A stretch of 31,488 bases of DNA from JBOFDP01 sp051647125 (GTDB lineage: Bacteria > Bacteroidota > Bacteroidia > Chitinophagales > Chitinophagaceae), in NCBI GenBank assembly GCA_051647125.1, contig JBOFDP010000098.1:1-31488 (forward strand), given 5' to 3'. The notes beneath the pieces were generated by a model that worked only from the letters and a program-made list of their open reading frames with translations, was not told where the DNA came from and did no database searches. The stretch's first letter is position 1; each line of letters opens with the position of its first letter. Shown in pieces: positions 26,351 through 31,488 of the stretch. Both the position numbers and the translations under genes were made by a program.

Positions 26351-26704
26351 TTATTTATTATTTAATTCTTGCTTTTTATCCACAATAATAGTTACATGAT
26401 TACTTCTTTTACGAATACGATAACCTCTACCTTGCGGTGCAGGACGCAAGCGTTTAAGTACACGAGCTCCATCTACAAATATTGTTTTTATATACAACCC
26501 AGCCTCATCTATTTCAGGATTGGCTTGTTTCCAATTATTTACTGCACTTTGTAGTAATTTTCTAAGAGGAATAGATGCATGTTGAGGACTATATTGCAAT
26601 ATATCCAATGCCTTTTCTACTGCCAAACCTCTTGCCACATCGGCTACCAAACGCATTTTACGAGGAGAGGTGGGATAATTTCTTAATTTAGCTATAGCTT
26701 CCAT
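26351..26704 (-). CDS. rplV: 50S ribosomal protein L22
   Basis: L22 (117 residues) has a globular domain on the ribosome surface and a beta-hairpin reaching into the exit tunnel. Recognised by NYPTSPRKMRLVADVARGL (about 9-27) and the hairpin and signature region VLKRLRPAPQGRGYRIRKRS (about 77-96). It starts 50 nt after rpsS and ends 8 nt before rpsC. Confidence 0.98.
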   Translation of the reverse strand: MEAIAKLRNYPTSPRKMRLVADVARGLAVEKALDILQYSPQHASIPLRKLLQSAVNNWKQANPEIDEAGLYIKTIFVDGARVLKRLRPAPQGRGYRIRKRSNHVTIIVDKKQELNNK

Positions 26705-26754
26705 TGTATTATTTACTATTTTTCTATTTTTTTAATATAAAATTGGAGAATTTT

Positions 26755-27021
26755 CTAGTCTTTTTTAGAATGTCCTTTAAATACTCTAGTAGGTGCAAAT
26801 TCTCCCAATTTATGTCCTACCATAAATTCAGTAATATACACTGAAATAAATTTATTACCATTATGTACAGAAAAGGTATGTCCTACAAAATCAGGAGTAA
26901 TTGTAGAACGACGGCTCCAGGTTTTTATAGCTGTTTTTTTAGATTTACCTTCATTAATATTTAACACTTTTTTTTCTAAATGTGCTGCTACATAAGGTCC
27001 TTTTTTTATTGATCTTGCCAT
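26755..27021 (-). CDS. rpsS: 30S ribosomal protein S19
   Basis: S19 (88 residues) forms a dimer with S13 in the head of the small subunit. It begins MARSIKKGPYVAAHLEKK and carries the signature TWSRRSTITPDFVGHTFSVH (about 34-53) and FAPTRVFKGHSKKD at the end. Confidence 0.98.
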   Translation of the reverse strand: MARSIKKGPYVAAHLEKKVLNINEGKSKKTAIKTWSRRSTITPDFVGHTFSVHNGNKFISVYITEFMVGHKLGEFAPTRVFKGHSKKD

Positions 27022-27041
27022 GGTATTAAAACTTTAAAATT

Positions 27042-27884
27042 TTATTTAGTACTTAATTTTTTACCTTTTCTTGTTTGTAAAATAAGTTGATTACTACTTT
27101 TCTTAATATTTCTAGTCTTCAATCCTTTGGCATATAAACCGGTACGAGAACGAGGATGCCCTCCAGAAGCTTTTCCTTCACCGCCTCCCATAGGATGATC
27201 TACAGGATTCATTGCAACCCCTCTATTACGTGGTTTAATGCCTCTCCATCTATTAGCACCTGCTTTACCTATAGATTCTAAATTATGATCTGAGTTAGAC
27301 ACAGCTCCTACAGTAGCAAAACAATTAACTAATATTTTTCTTAATTCACCAGAAGGCATTTTTAACACTGCATATTTTTCTTCTTTAGATGTAAGTTGCG
27401 CTGAAGCACCCGCACTACGTACTAATTGACCACCTTTACCAGGTTGCATTTCTACATTGTGTACAAACGTACCTTCAGGCATATTCTTAAGCATCAAGGC
27501 ATTCCCTATTTCTGGAGCTACAGCATCCCCACTCACTATAGTCATACCTACTTTAATATCTTTTGGAGCTATAATATATCTCTTTTCTCCATCAACATAA
27601 TTAATTAGTGCAATAAATGCAGTACGATTAGGATCATATTCTATACTAAATACCTTACCTGGAATATTGAATTTATCTCTTTTAAAATCAATAATACGAT
27701 AACGTCGTTTATGACCACCCCCCATATAACGCACAGTAAGACGACCATTAGAGTTACGACCTCCTGTACTTTTAAAGGTTTTCAATAAACTTTTTTCTGG
27801 TACATTGGTAGTAATTTCAGCATATTGATTTCCTATTTTCCAACGAGTACCTGCCGTTATTGGTTTAAATTTCTTTAATGCCAT
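27042..27884 (-). CDS. rplB: 50S ribosomal protein L2
   Basis: L2 (280 residues) is needed for subunit association and supports the peptidyl transferase centre. The RNA-binding domain is recognised by GRLTVRYMGGGHKRRYR (about 47-63), and the C-terminal loop by AMNPVDHPMGGGEGKASGG (about 224-242). The His important in E. coli (H229 there) is kept as His230 here; the next variable position is Met, giving HPMGGG, the form I associate with Bacteroidota instead of HPHGGG. Confidence 0.98.
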   Translation of the reverse strand: MALKKFKPITAGTRWKIGNQYAEITTNVPEKSLLKTFKSTGGRNSNGRLTVRYMGGGHKRRYRIIDFKRDKFNIPGKVFSIEYDPNRTAFIALINYVDGEKRYIIAPKDIKVGMTIVSGDAVAPEIGNALMLKNMPEGTFVHNVEMQPGKGGQLVRSAGASAQLTSKEEKYAVLKMPSGELRKILVNCFATVGAVSNSDHNLESIGKAGANRWRGIKPRNRGVAMNPVDHPMGGGEGKASGGHPRSRTGLYAKGLKTRNIKKSSNQLILQTRKGKKLSTK

Positions 27885-27896
27885 TGTCTTATAATA

Positions 27897-28196
27897 TTAA
27901 ATATTTGCGTATAAATCTATCGTTTCTCCTTCTGCTAGTTTGACCATTGCCTTTTTATAGGCTGATTTCCTACCCTCCAATACTCCACTTTTAGTAAATT
28001 TCACCTTTTTCTTAGAAGATACTACCATTGTATTTACTTCAGATACAGATACACCATAAAACTTTTCAATAGCATTTTTTATTTCCAATTTATTGGCTTT
28101 TCTGTCTACCCTAAAAACATATACACTACCTTTTTCGGTCATTTTATTGGCTTTCTCTGTAAGTATAGGTCTTATTAAAATATTTACTGGATTCAT
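27897..28196 (-). CDS. rplW: 50S ribosomal protein L23
   Basis: L23 (99 residues) surrounds the tunnel exit and is the main docking site for trigger factor and SRP. Recognised by ILIRPILTEKANKMTEKGSV (about 6-25), FRVDRKANKLEIKNAIEKFY (about 29-48) and VSVSEVNTMVV. It is placed between rplD and rplB with 5 and 12 nt gaps. Confidence 0.97.
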   Translation of the reverse strand: MNPVNILIRPILTEKANKMTEKGSVYVFRVDRKANKLEIKNAIEKFYGVSVSEVNTMVVSSKKKVKFTKSGVLEGRKSAYKKAMVKLAEGETIDLYANI

Positions 28197-28201
28197 AATT
28201 T

Positions 28202-28840
28202 TTAAGTTGTTTGAATGGGTTCTTGTACATTAAATTGTTGGGCTGCACCTTCTGTAAGTAATAATACATCAGCATTCATCAGTTCATACGTATTAAAATC
28301 TGACAATAAATGACTTTTTACATATGGCAAATTACGTAAAGAAAGAGCTATATTATTATTAATTTCATCCGTTAAAAATAAAGTTTTTTTATCACTAAGC
28401 TTTAATTGATTGAGTATTGTTACAAATTCCTTAGTTTTCGGAGTATTCATATCAAATTTCTCCACTACGACTATCGCATTATCTTTAGCCTTAATACTTA
28501 ATGCACTAATACGAGCTAAATCCTTAACTTTTTTATTCAATTTAAAGGAATAATCACGGGGCTTAGGGCCGAAAATAGTACCACCTCCTTTATACAAAGG
28601 ATTACGAATATTACCTTTACGAGAGCCTCCTGTACCTTTTTGTTTATGTAATTTACGCGATGATCCTTTTACCTCTCCTCTCGATTTTACCTTATGAGTA
28701 CCTTGTCTTTGTGCTCCTAAATATTGCTTTACTGCCAAATATAATACTTGTTGATTAGGTTCTATCCCAAATATAGTATCCGGAAGTTCTATTTTTCTGC
28801 CTGTGCTAGTACCATTTATGTTTAATACATCTATTTGCAT
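28202..28840 (-). CDS. rplD: 50S ribosomal protein L4
   Basis: L4 (212 residues) helps start 50S assembly and its loop lines the exit tunnel near the macrolide site. The basic loop runs from about residue 44 to 98, with KQKGTGGSRKGNIRNPLYKG (67-86) and FGPKPRDYSFKLNKK. In E. coli L4 represses its own operon at an S10 leader; no such leader was recognised before rpsJ here. Confidence 0.97.
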   Translation of the reverse strand: MQIDVLNINGTSTGRKIELPDTIFGIEPNQQVLYLAVKQYLGAQRQGTHKVKSRGEVKGSSRKLHKQKGTGGSRKGNIRNPLYKGGGTIFGPKPRDYSFKLNKKVKDLARISALSIKAKDNAIVVVEKFDMNTPKTKEFVTILNQLKLSDKKTLFLTDEINNNIALSLRNLPYVKSHLLSDFNTYELMNADVLLLTEGAAQQFNVQEPIQTT

Positions 28841-28860
28841 ATCGTGAATTATATAAATTT

Positions 28861-29481
28861 TTATTTTTGAATATAAACTACAGCACCATTATGTCCAGGC
28901 ACAGATCCTTTTATAAGTACATAATTTTTTTCAGGAAGAATTTTAACAATTTTCAACCCCTTCACTTTCACCTGATCTCCTCCCATACGTCCTGCCATAC
29001 GCATACCTTTAAATACACGAGAAGGATAGGAAGATCCTCCTATAGAACCAGGTGCTCTACTGCGATCATGCTGCCCATGACTAGCCTCTCCTACACCAGC
29101 AAAACCATGCCTTTTAACCACACCTTGAAAACCTTTTCCTTTAGAAATTCCAAATACTTCTACAACTTCTCCTTCACTAAACACCTCTGTGCATATTACA
29201 AATTCACCTAATTGTTTAGACAATAAAAAATTTCTAAATTCTTTAATAACCTTTTTCGGAGAAGTTTGAGCTTTGAAAAAATGTCCTTTTTCGGACTTAT
29301 TACTATGTTTTTCTTTTTTATCTGCAAATGCTAATTGATATGCACTATACCCATCATTATCGACAGATTTAATTTGAGTTACTATGCAAGGACCAGCTTC
29401 TATTACCGTACATGGAATTTGCTTTCCATCGGTATCAAAAATACTAGTCATTCCAATTTTTTTTCCTATAATTCCTTTCAT
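28861..29481 (-). CDS. rplC: 50S ribosomal protein L3
   Basis: L3 (206 residues) is an early assembly protein whose loop reaches the peptidyl transferase centre. It begins MKGIIGKKIGMTSIFDTDGK and has GKGFQGVVKRHGFAG (115-129), then SYPSRVFKGMRMAGRMGGDQ (151-170). It is preceded by an unusual 220-bp spacer from rpsJ that contains a candidate promoter and direct repeats. Confidence 0.98.
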   Translation of the reverse strand: MKGIIGKKIGMTSIFDTDGKQIPCTVIEAGPCIVTQIKSVDNDGYSAYQLAFADKKEKHSNKSEKGHFFKAQTSPKKVIKEFRNFLLSKQLGEFVICTEVFSEGEVVEVFGISKGKGFQGVVKRHGFAGVGEASHGQHDRSRAPGSIGGSSYPSRVFKGMRMAGRMGGDQVKVKGLKIVKILPEKNYVLIKGSVPGHNGAVVYIQK

Positions 29482-29537
29482 ATCTTAAAATTATATAAAC
29501 CTTTCTATTTTTAACACAATCTATAAAATTTAGTTTT

Positions 29538-29545
29538 CAAAAATA
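29538..29545 (-). promoter_or_regulatory. Candidate internal -7 promoter element before rplC
   Basis: TATTTTTG on the minus strand matches TAnnTTTG and lies 56 nt before ATG 29481 within the rpsJ-rplC spacer. No TTG is visible at -33; the upstream sequence is instead the A-rich direct repeat pair at 29561-29594. Confidence 0.4.
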
Positions 29546-29560
29546 AAAGGAATTTATATA

Positions 29561-29594
29561 ACCTTTTCTTTTTACTCCCGACCTTTTCTTTTTA
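29561..29594 (-). repeat. Pair of 14-bp direct repeats, 20-bp period, upstream of rplC
   Basis: On the minus strand TAAAAAGAAAAGGT occurs at 29594-29581 and again, identical, at 29574-29561, with CGGGAG between. The period of 20 bp is about two helical turns. The downstream copy overlaps the place where a -33 box would fall for the candidate promoter at 29538-29545. Confidence 0.8.
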
Positions 29595-29701
29595 TTGAAG
29601 TACCGAAAGCTAAACTAAACTTCGAAGAGTTTGTTTATTTTATTTTATTAGAGGTTCTTCTTGCCTATAGCATTACGAACATAATATTATTTTTATTTTT
29701 T

Positions 29702-30004
29702 CTATTTAATTTCTACTTCTACTCCTGAAGACAAATCTAATTTAGATAATGCATCCACCGTACGAGAAGTAGAAGTATAAATATCAATCAACCTTTTGTG
29801 AGTACAAAGCTGAAATTGCTCTCTGCTTTTTTTATTCACATGAGGCGAACGCAACACGGTAAATATTCTGTTTCGTGTAGGCAAAGGTACTGGACCACTT
29901 ACTACTGCACCTGTACTTTTTACCGTTTTCACAATCTTGTCAGCAGAATTATCTACTAGATTATTATCATAAGATTGTAATTTTATTCTAATTCGTTGTG
30001 CCAT
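29702..30004 (-). CDS. rpsJ: 30S ribosomal protein S10
   Basis: S10 (100 residues) sits in the 30S head and, as NusE, also takes part in transcription antitermination. It begins MAQRIRIKLQSYDNNLVDNS and carries VSGPVPLPTR (35-44) and SPHVNKKSREQF (53-64), including the family signature. It is the first gene of the superoperon and has a clean promoter 21 nt upstream. The usual upstream rpsG and fusA are absent; a divergent lipoprotein gene follows instead. Confidence 0.98.
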   Translation of the reverse strand: MAQRIRIKLQSYDNNLVDNSADKIVKTVKSTGAVVSGPVPLPTRNRIFTVLRSPHVNKKSREQFQLCTHKRLIDIYTSTSRTVDALSKLDLSSGVEVEIK

Positions 30005-30024
30005 AATATCTTTAAATAGGAATG

Positions 30025-30054
30025 CAAATATAGTTTTTATTTTTGTTATAGCAA
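30025..30054 (-). promoter_or_regulatory. Promoter of the S10-spc operon (TTG-N19-TATATTTG)
   Basis: On the minus strand TTG (30054-30052) is followed after exactly 19 nt by TATATTTG (30032-30025), the full Bacteroidota sigma-A consensus. Transcription would start near 30018, with a leader of about 14 nt before rpsJ. This is the best promoter match in the window. Confidence 0.8.
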
Positions 30055-30380
30055 CTTTTTTTTCAAAATTTTATATTAATGTTATATTTTGCACTTAGTC
30101 ATAGCGAAAAAACCTACAGATATAGTTACATCTAATTATATAAAATTTTATTACTATTAAGAAATAAATCCAATACTTCAAATTACTTAATATTTCCAAC
30201 TACTATATTAATAAACAATTTTTACATATAAAAAAACTAATTATAATTTGAGATTTTAATTCTCTAACCCATTGCTCTGAGGTATTTTTTATATACTAAA
30301 TAAGTATTAATTCAATAATGATTGAACAGTAGGCACAAACCTTCTTTTAAAATAAATTTTCATATCCTCTATAAAATTCC
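30055..30380. other. Intergenic region between divergent rpsJ and lipoprotein promoters
   Basis: About 325 bp, very AT-rich, with no convincing coding frame, RNA gene or repeat. A minus-strand frame at 30307-30567 overlaps the lipoprotein gene antisense and shows no protein-like features. Only weak, short hairpins are visible. Confidence 0.6.
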
Positions 30381-30388
30381 TATTTTTG
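30381..30388 (+). promoter_or_regulatory. Candidate -7 promoter element of the metal-binding lipoprotein
   Basis: TATTTTTG matches TAnnTTTG and lies 18 nt before ATG 30407. A TTTTC sequence stands near the -33 position instead of TTG. The implied leader is about 12 nt. Confidence 0.5.
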
Positions 30389-30406
30389 CTAATATAAATA
30401 TTTCTT

Positions 30407-30688
30407 ATGGCAAAGTATTTTTGCATGTTTTTAGTAATCATATGCTTGTTTTCCTGTGATGTAGAGAACCAAGCTAAATCTCCAGAAGTAAGTAGCATAG
30501 CCACTATTATACAAGATACTTTATCTACAGTGCAAGGTATTACTTCTGAACCCGATACTACCAACAATTGGAAAATAGGGAAATATTTCTGTCCTATGCA
30601 CTGTGAAGGAGAAAGGATGTACCTTCAGGCAGGAGAATGTCCTAAGTGTGAAATGGACCTTAGAATCTGGCAGGCTACTGGCAATTAA
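30407..30688 (+). CDS. Small lipoprotein with heavy-metal-binding domain
   Basis: A protein of 93 residues. The first 16 are a lipoprotein signal peptide ending LFS, with Cys17 as the lipid-attachment site, so it should be membrane-anchored outside the cytoplasm. After a Ser/Thr-rich linker the C-terminus holds a heavy-metal-binding domain (HMBD-like): YFCPMHCEGERMYLQAGECP followed by KCEMDL, with Cys62, His65, Cys66, Cys78, Cys81 and Met83 as likely ligands. Such domains occur in copper-efflux ATPases and CusB-type adaptors (YTCPMHP...CPKCGM), here as a free-standing small protein. The usual Pro after the His is Cys here, giving an additional ligand. The partner and metal are unknown; copper is the most likely. 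It has its own promoter and terminator. Confidence 0.85.
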   Translation: MAKYFCMFLVIICLFSCDVENQAKSPEVSSIATIIQDTLSTVQGITSEPDTTNNWKIGKYFCPMHCEGERMYLQAGECPKCEMDLRIWQATGN

Positions 30689-30764
30689 CTTTTCGTCTTA
30701 TTGCCCAATAATACAATATTATAAATAGGTCAAAGACCTTCATTCTATTATAGGATACTGTTGT

Positions 30765-30797
30765 ATAGAGAGAGGTAAGCCCTCTGCTCTATTTTTA
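30765..30797 (+). terminator. Rho-independent terminator after the lipoprotein gene
   Basis: ATAGAGAGAGG (30765-30775) pairs with CCTCT-G-CTCTAT (30782-30793), leaving one bulged G, and is followed by a run of five T. It sits 77 nt beyond the stop codon. A short extra hairpin (AGGTC-AAA-GACCT, 30727-30739) lies between. Confidence 0.8.
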
Positions 30798-30841
30798 GGA
30801 GAACAAGAGGAATAAATTTAGTTTTTAAACTTTAAATAGTG

Positions 30842-30849
30842 TATTTTTG
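30842..30849 (+). promoter_or_regulatory. Candidate -7 promoter element of yajC
   Basis: TATTTTTG matches TAnnTTTG and lies 31 nt before ATG 30880, right after the lipoprotein terminator. No TTG at -33. Confidence 0.5.
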
Positions 30850-30879
30850 CATAACGTTAAATTATTATACTACTAAATT

Positions 30880-31230
30880 ATGACAAATTATTTATTTTTA
30901 CAAGCTGCAGAAGGACAGTCATCTAGTGGCTTTGGGTCAATGGGGACTCTTTTATTTTTCGGACTATTTTTCCTTATTTTCTGGTTTTTTATTATACGTC
31001 CTCAATCAAAAAAAGCCAAAGAACAAAAAAAGTTTATTGCAAATTTAGATAAAGGAGCAAATATTGTTACTATAGGAGGATTACACGGTACTATTAATAA
31101 AGTGAATGAAGACAATAGTACATTAATGTTAGATTTAGGACATGGTATCTTAATAAAAGTTGAACGAAGTGCCATCTCAATGGACGCTACTGTAGCTTTA
31201 CAAAAAGCTAATACTATTGTTCCAAAATAA
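30880..31230 (+). CDS. yajC: Preprotein translocase subunit YajC
   Basis: YajC (116 residues) is a single-span inner-membrane protein that associates with SecDF and the Sec channel. There is one hydrophobic helix (about 20-40, LLFFGLFFLIFWFFIIRP), followed by the family signature RPQSKKAKEQKKF (39-51) and GANIVTIGGLHGTINKVNED (about 59-78). Length and layout are typical. No secD or secF is in the window. The gene is monocistronic, with a promoter before it and a strong terminator 15 nt after it. Confidence 0.96.
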   Translation: MTNYLFLQAAEGQSSSGFGSMGTLLFFGLFFLIFWFFIIRPQSKKAKEQKKFIANLDKGANIVTIGGLHGTINKVNEDNSTLMLDLGHGILIKVERSAISMDATVALQKANTIVPK

Positions 31231-31244
31231 GTAAATTTACAAGT

Positions 31245-31284
31245 AAAAAAAACACGTTATTAAAAAATATAACGTGTTTTTTTT
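31245..31284. terminator. Strong bidirectional terminator after yajC
   Basis: ACACGTTAT (31252-31260) pairs with ATAACGTGT (31269-31277), an uninterrupted 9-bp stem over an 8-nt loop. It is flanked by seven A on the left and eight T on the right, which extend the stem or serve as U-tract on either strand. It can stop yajC transcription and any minus-strand gene arriving from the right. Confidence 0.9.
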
Positions 31285-31379
31285 GCCCTAATATGTAAAT
31301 GCGGTATATTTTTAAAAATAATTTATGAGGCTATCTCCTTTTTATTGGTACTATTTAGTAGTTTATGTTGGACTTTACT

Positions 31380-31488
31380 CTATAATAGGAAATCTGAAGC
31401 TGACTTATCCAATAAGCCAGGAAAAACCATGCGGGCACAGCCAATACCCAAAAAATAAGTCTCATTATAATAGTTAAATTTTCCGCCT
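31380..31488 (-). CDS. Possible 3' end of a minus-strand gene (unrecognised)
   Basis: From the window edge a minus-strand frame reads GGKFNYYNETYFLGIG, then CARMVFPGLLDKSASDFLL, and stops at 31380-31382. The local sequence is less AT-rich than the surrounding spacers and the composition is protein-like. The bidirectional terminator about 100 nt beyond would suit its end. I do not recognise the family. A plus-strand frame at 31325-31477 and another minus-strand frame compete for the same bases, so the call is tentative. Confidence 0.3.
   Translation of the reverse strand, partial: GGKFNYYNETYFLGIGCARMVFPGLLDKSASDFLL

Noticed and set aside
29613..29634. Hairpin AAACT-TCGAAG-AGTTT in the rpsJ-rplC spacer as a terminator
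   Set aside because: On the minus strand, the direction of the operon, no T run follows it, and the 5-bp AT-rich stem is weak.
30307..30567. Minus-strand frame of 86 codons overlapping the metal-binding lipoprotein
   Set aside because: Antisense to a gene with a recognisable signal peptide and metal-binding motif; no promoter and no protein-like pattern.
31325..31477. Plus-strand frame MRLSPFYWYYLVVY... of about 50 codons after yajC
   Set aside because: Follows a strong terminator without a promoter, has no recognisable features, and competes with a better minus-strand frame.
1..31488. CRISPR array, tRNA, rRNA, insertion sequence or prophage
   Set aside because: No spaced repeat series, cloverleaf, rRNA segment, transposase motif with terminal repeats, or phage structural gene was seen by eye; a covariance-model scan would be decisive for small RNAs.

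Overview
The window comes from a strongly AT-rich bacterium that I place in the Bacteroidota. Four things support this: upstream regions carry the Bacteroidota-type -7 motif TAnnTTTG, once with a TTG exactly 19 nt upstream; there are no evident Shine-Dalgarno sequences; the cell-envelope gene set (divergent LptD-like gene, then amidase, MCE protein and OstA-like protein) is typical of the phylum; and ribosomal protein L2 carries the Bacteroidota-style HPMGGG loop. Several clearly broken genes sit among intact housekeeping genes, which suggests ongoing genome reduction, perhaps host association; that is inference.

Layout. 1-3451 (minus): feoB (ferrous iron transporter, cut by the window edge) and pckA (ATP-dependent PEP carboxykinase), with a terminator between them. 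3866-10957: an envelope block. An LptD-like outer-membrane LPS assembly protein (minus) is divergent from a plus-strand run of N-acetylmuramoyl-L-alanine amidase, MCE/MlaD-like protein, OstA/LptA-like protein and low-molecular-weight protein tyrosine phosphatase. 10969-14357 (minus): three consecutive pseudogenes that look like one decayed DNA-modification or defence module: an EcoRI-type adenine methyltransferase, a coiled-coil protein with two membrane helices that I cannot assign to a family, and a DUF262 (GmrSD/ParB-like) protein with a C-terminal HNH nuclease domain. Their damage can be read base by base. 14458-16365 (minus): a TPR membrane protein and a LolC/E-type (FtsX-fold) permease. 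16488-17573 (minus): a shattered DctA-like dicarboxylate symporter. 17691-18764 (minus): an intact YeiH-family transporter.

18947-30004 (minus): the S10-spc ribosomal protein superoperon in canonical order from rpsJ to secY, 22 genes, with a clean promoter in front of rpsJ. It has an unusual 220-bp spacer after rpsJ that holds two 14-bp direct repeats next to a candidate internal promoter. The usual genes after secY (map, infA, rpmJ and the alpha operon) are not adjacent. 30407-31230 (plus): a small lipoprotein with a heavy-metal-binding domain, then yajC, each with a candidate promoter and a clear terminator. The last ~110 bases may be the 3' end of a minus-strand gene.

I found no rRNA or tRNA gene, CRISPR array or recognisable insertion sequence. 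The most interesting content is the decayed three-gene methyltransferase / coiled-coil membrane protein / DUF262-HNH module, whose middle component may belong to an undescribed system that is intact elsewhere.
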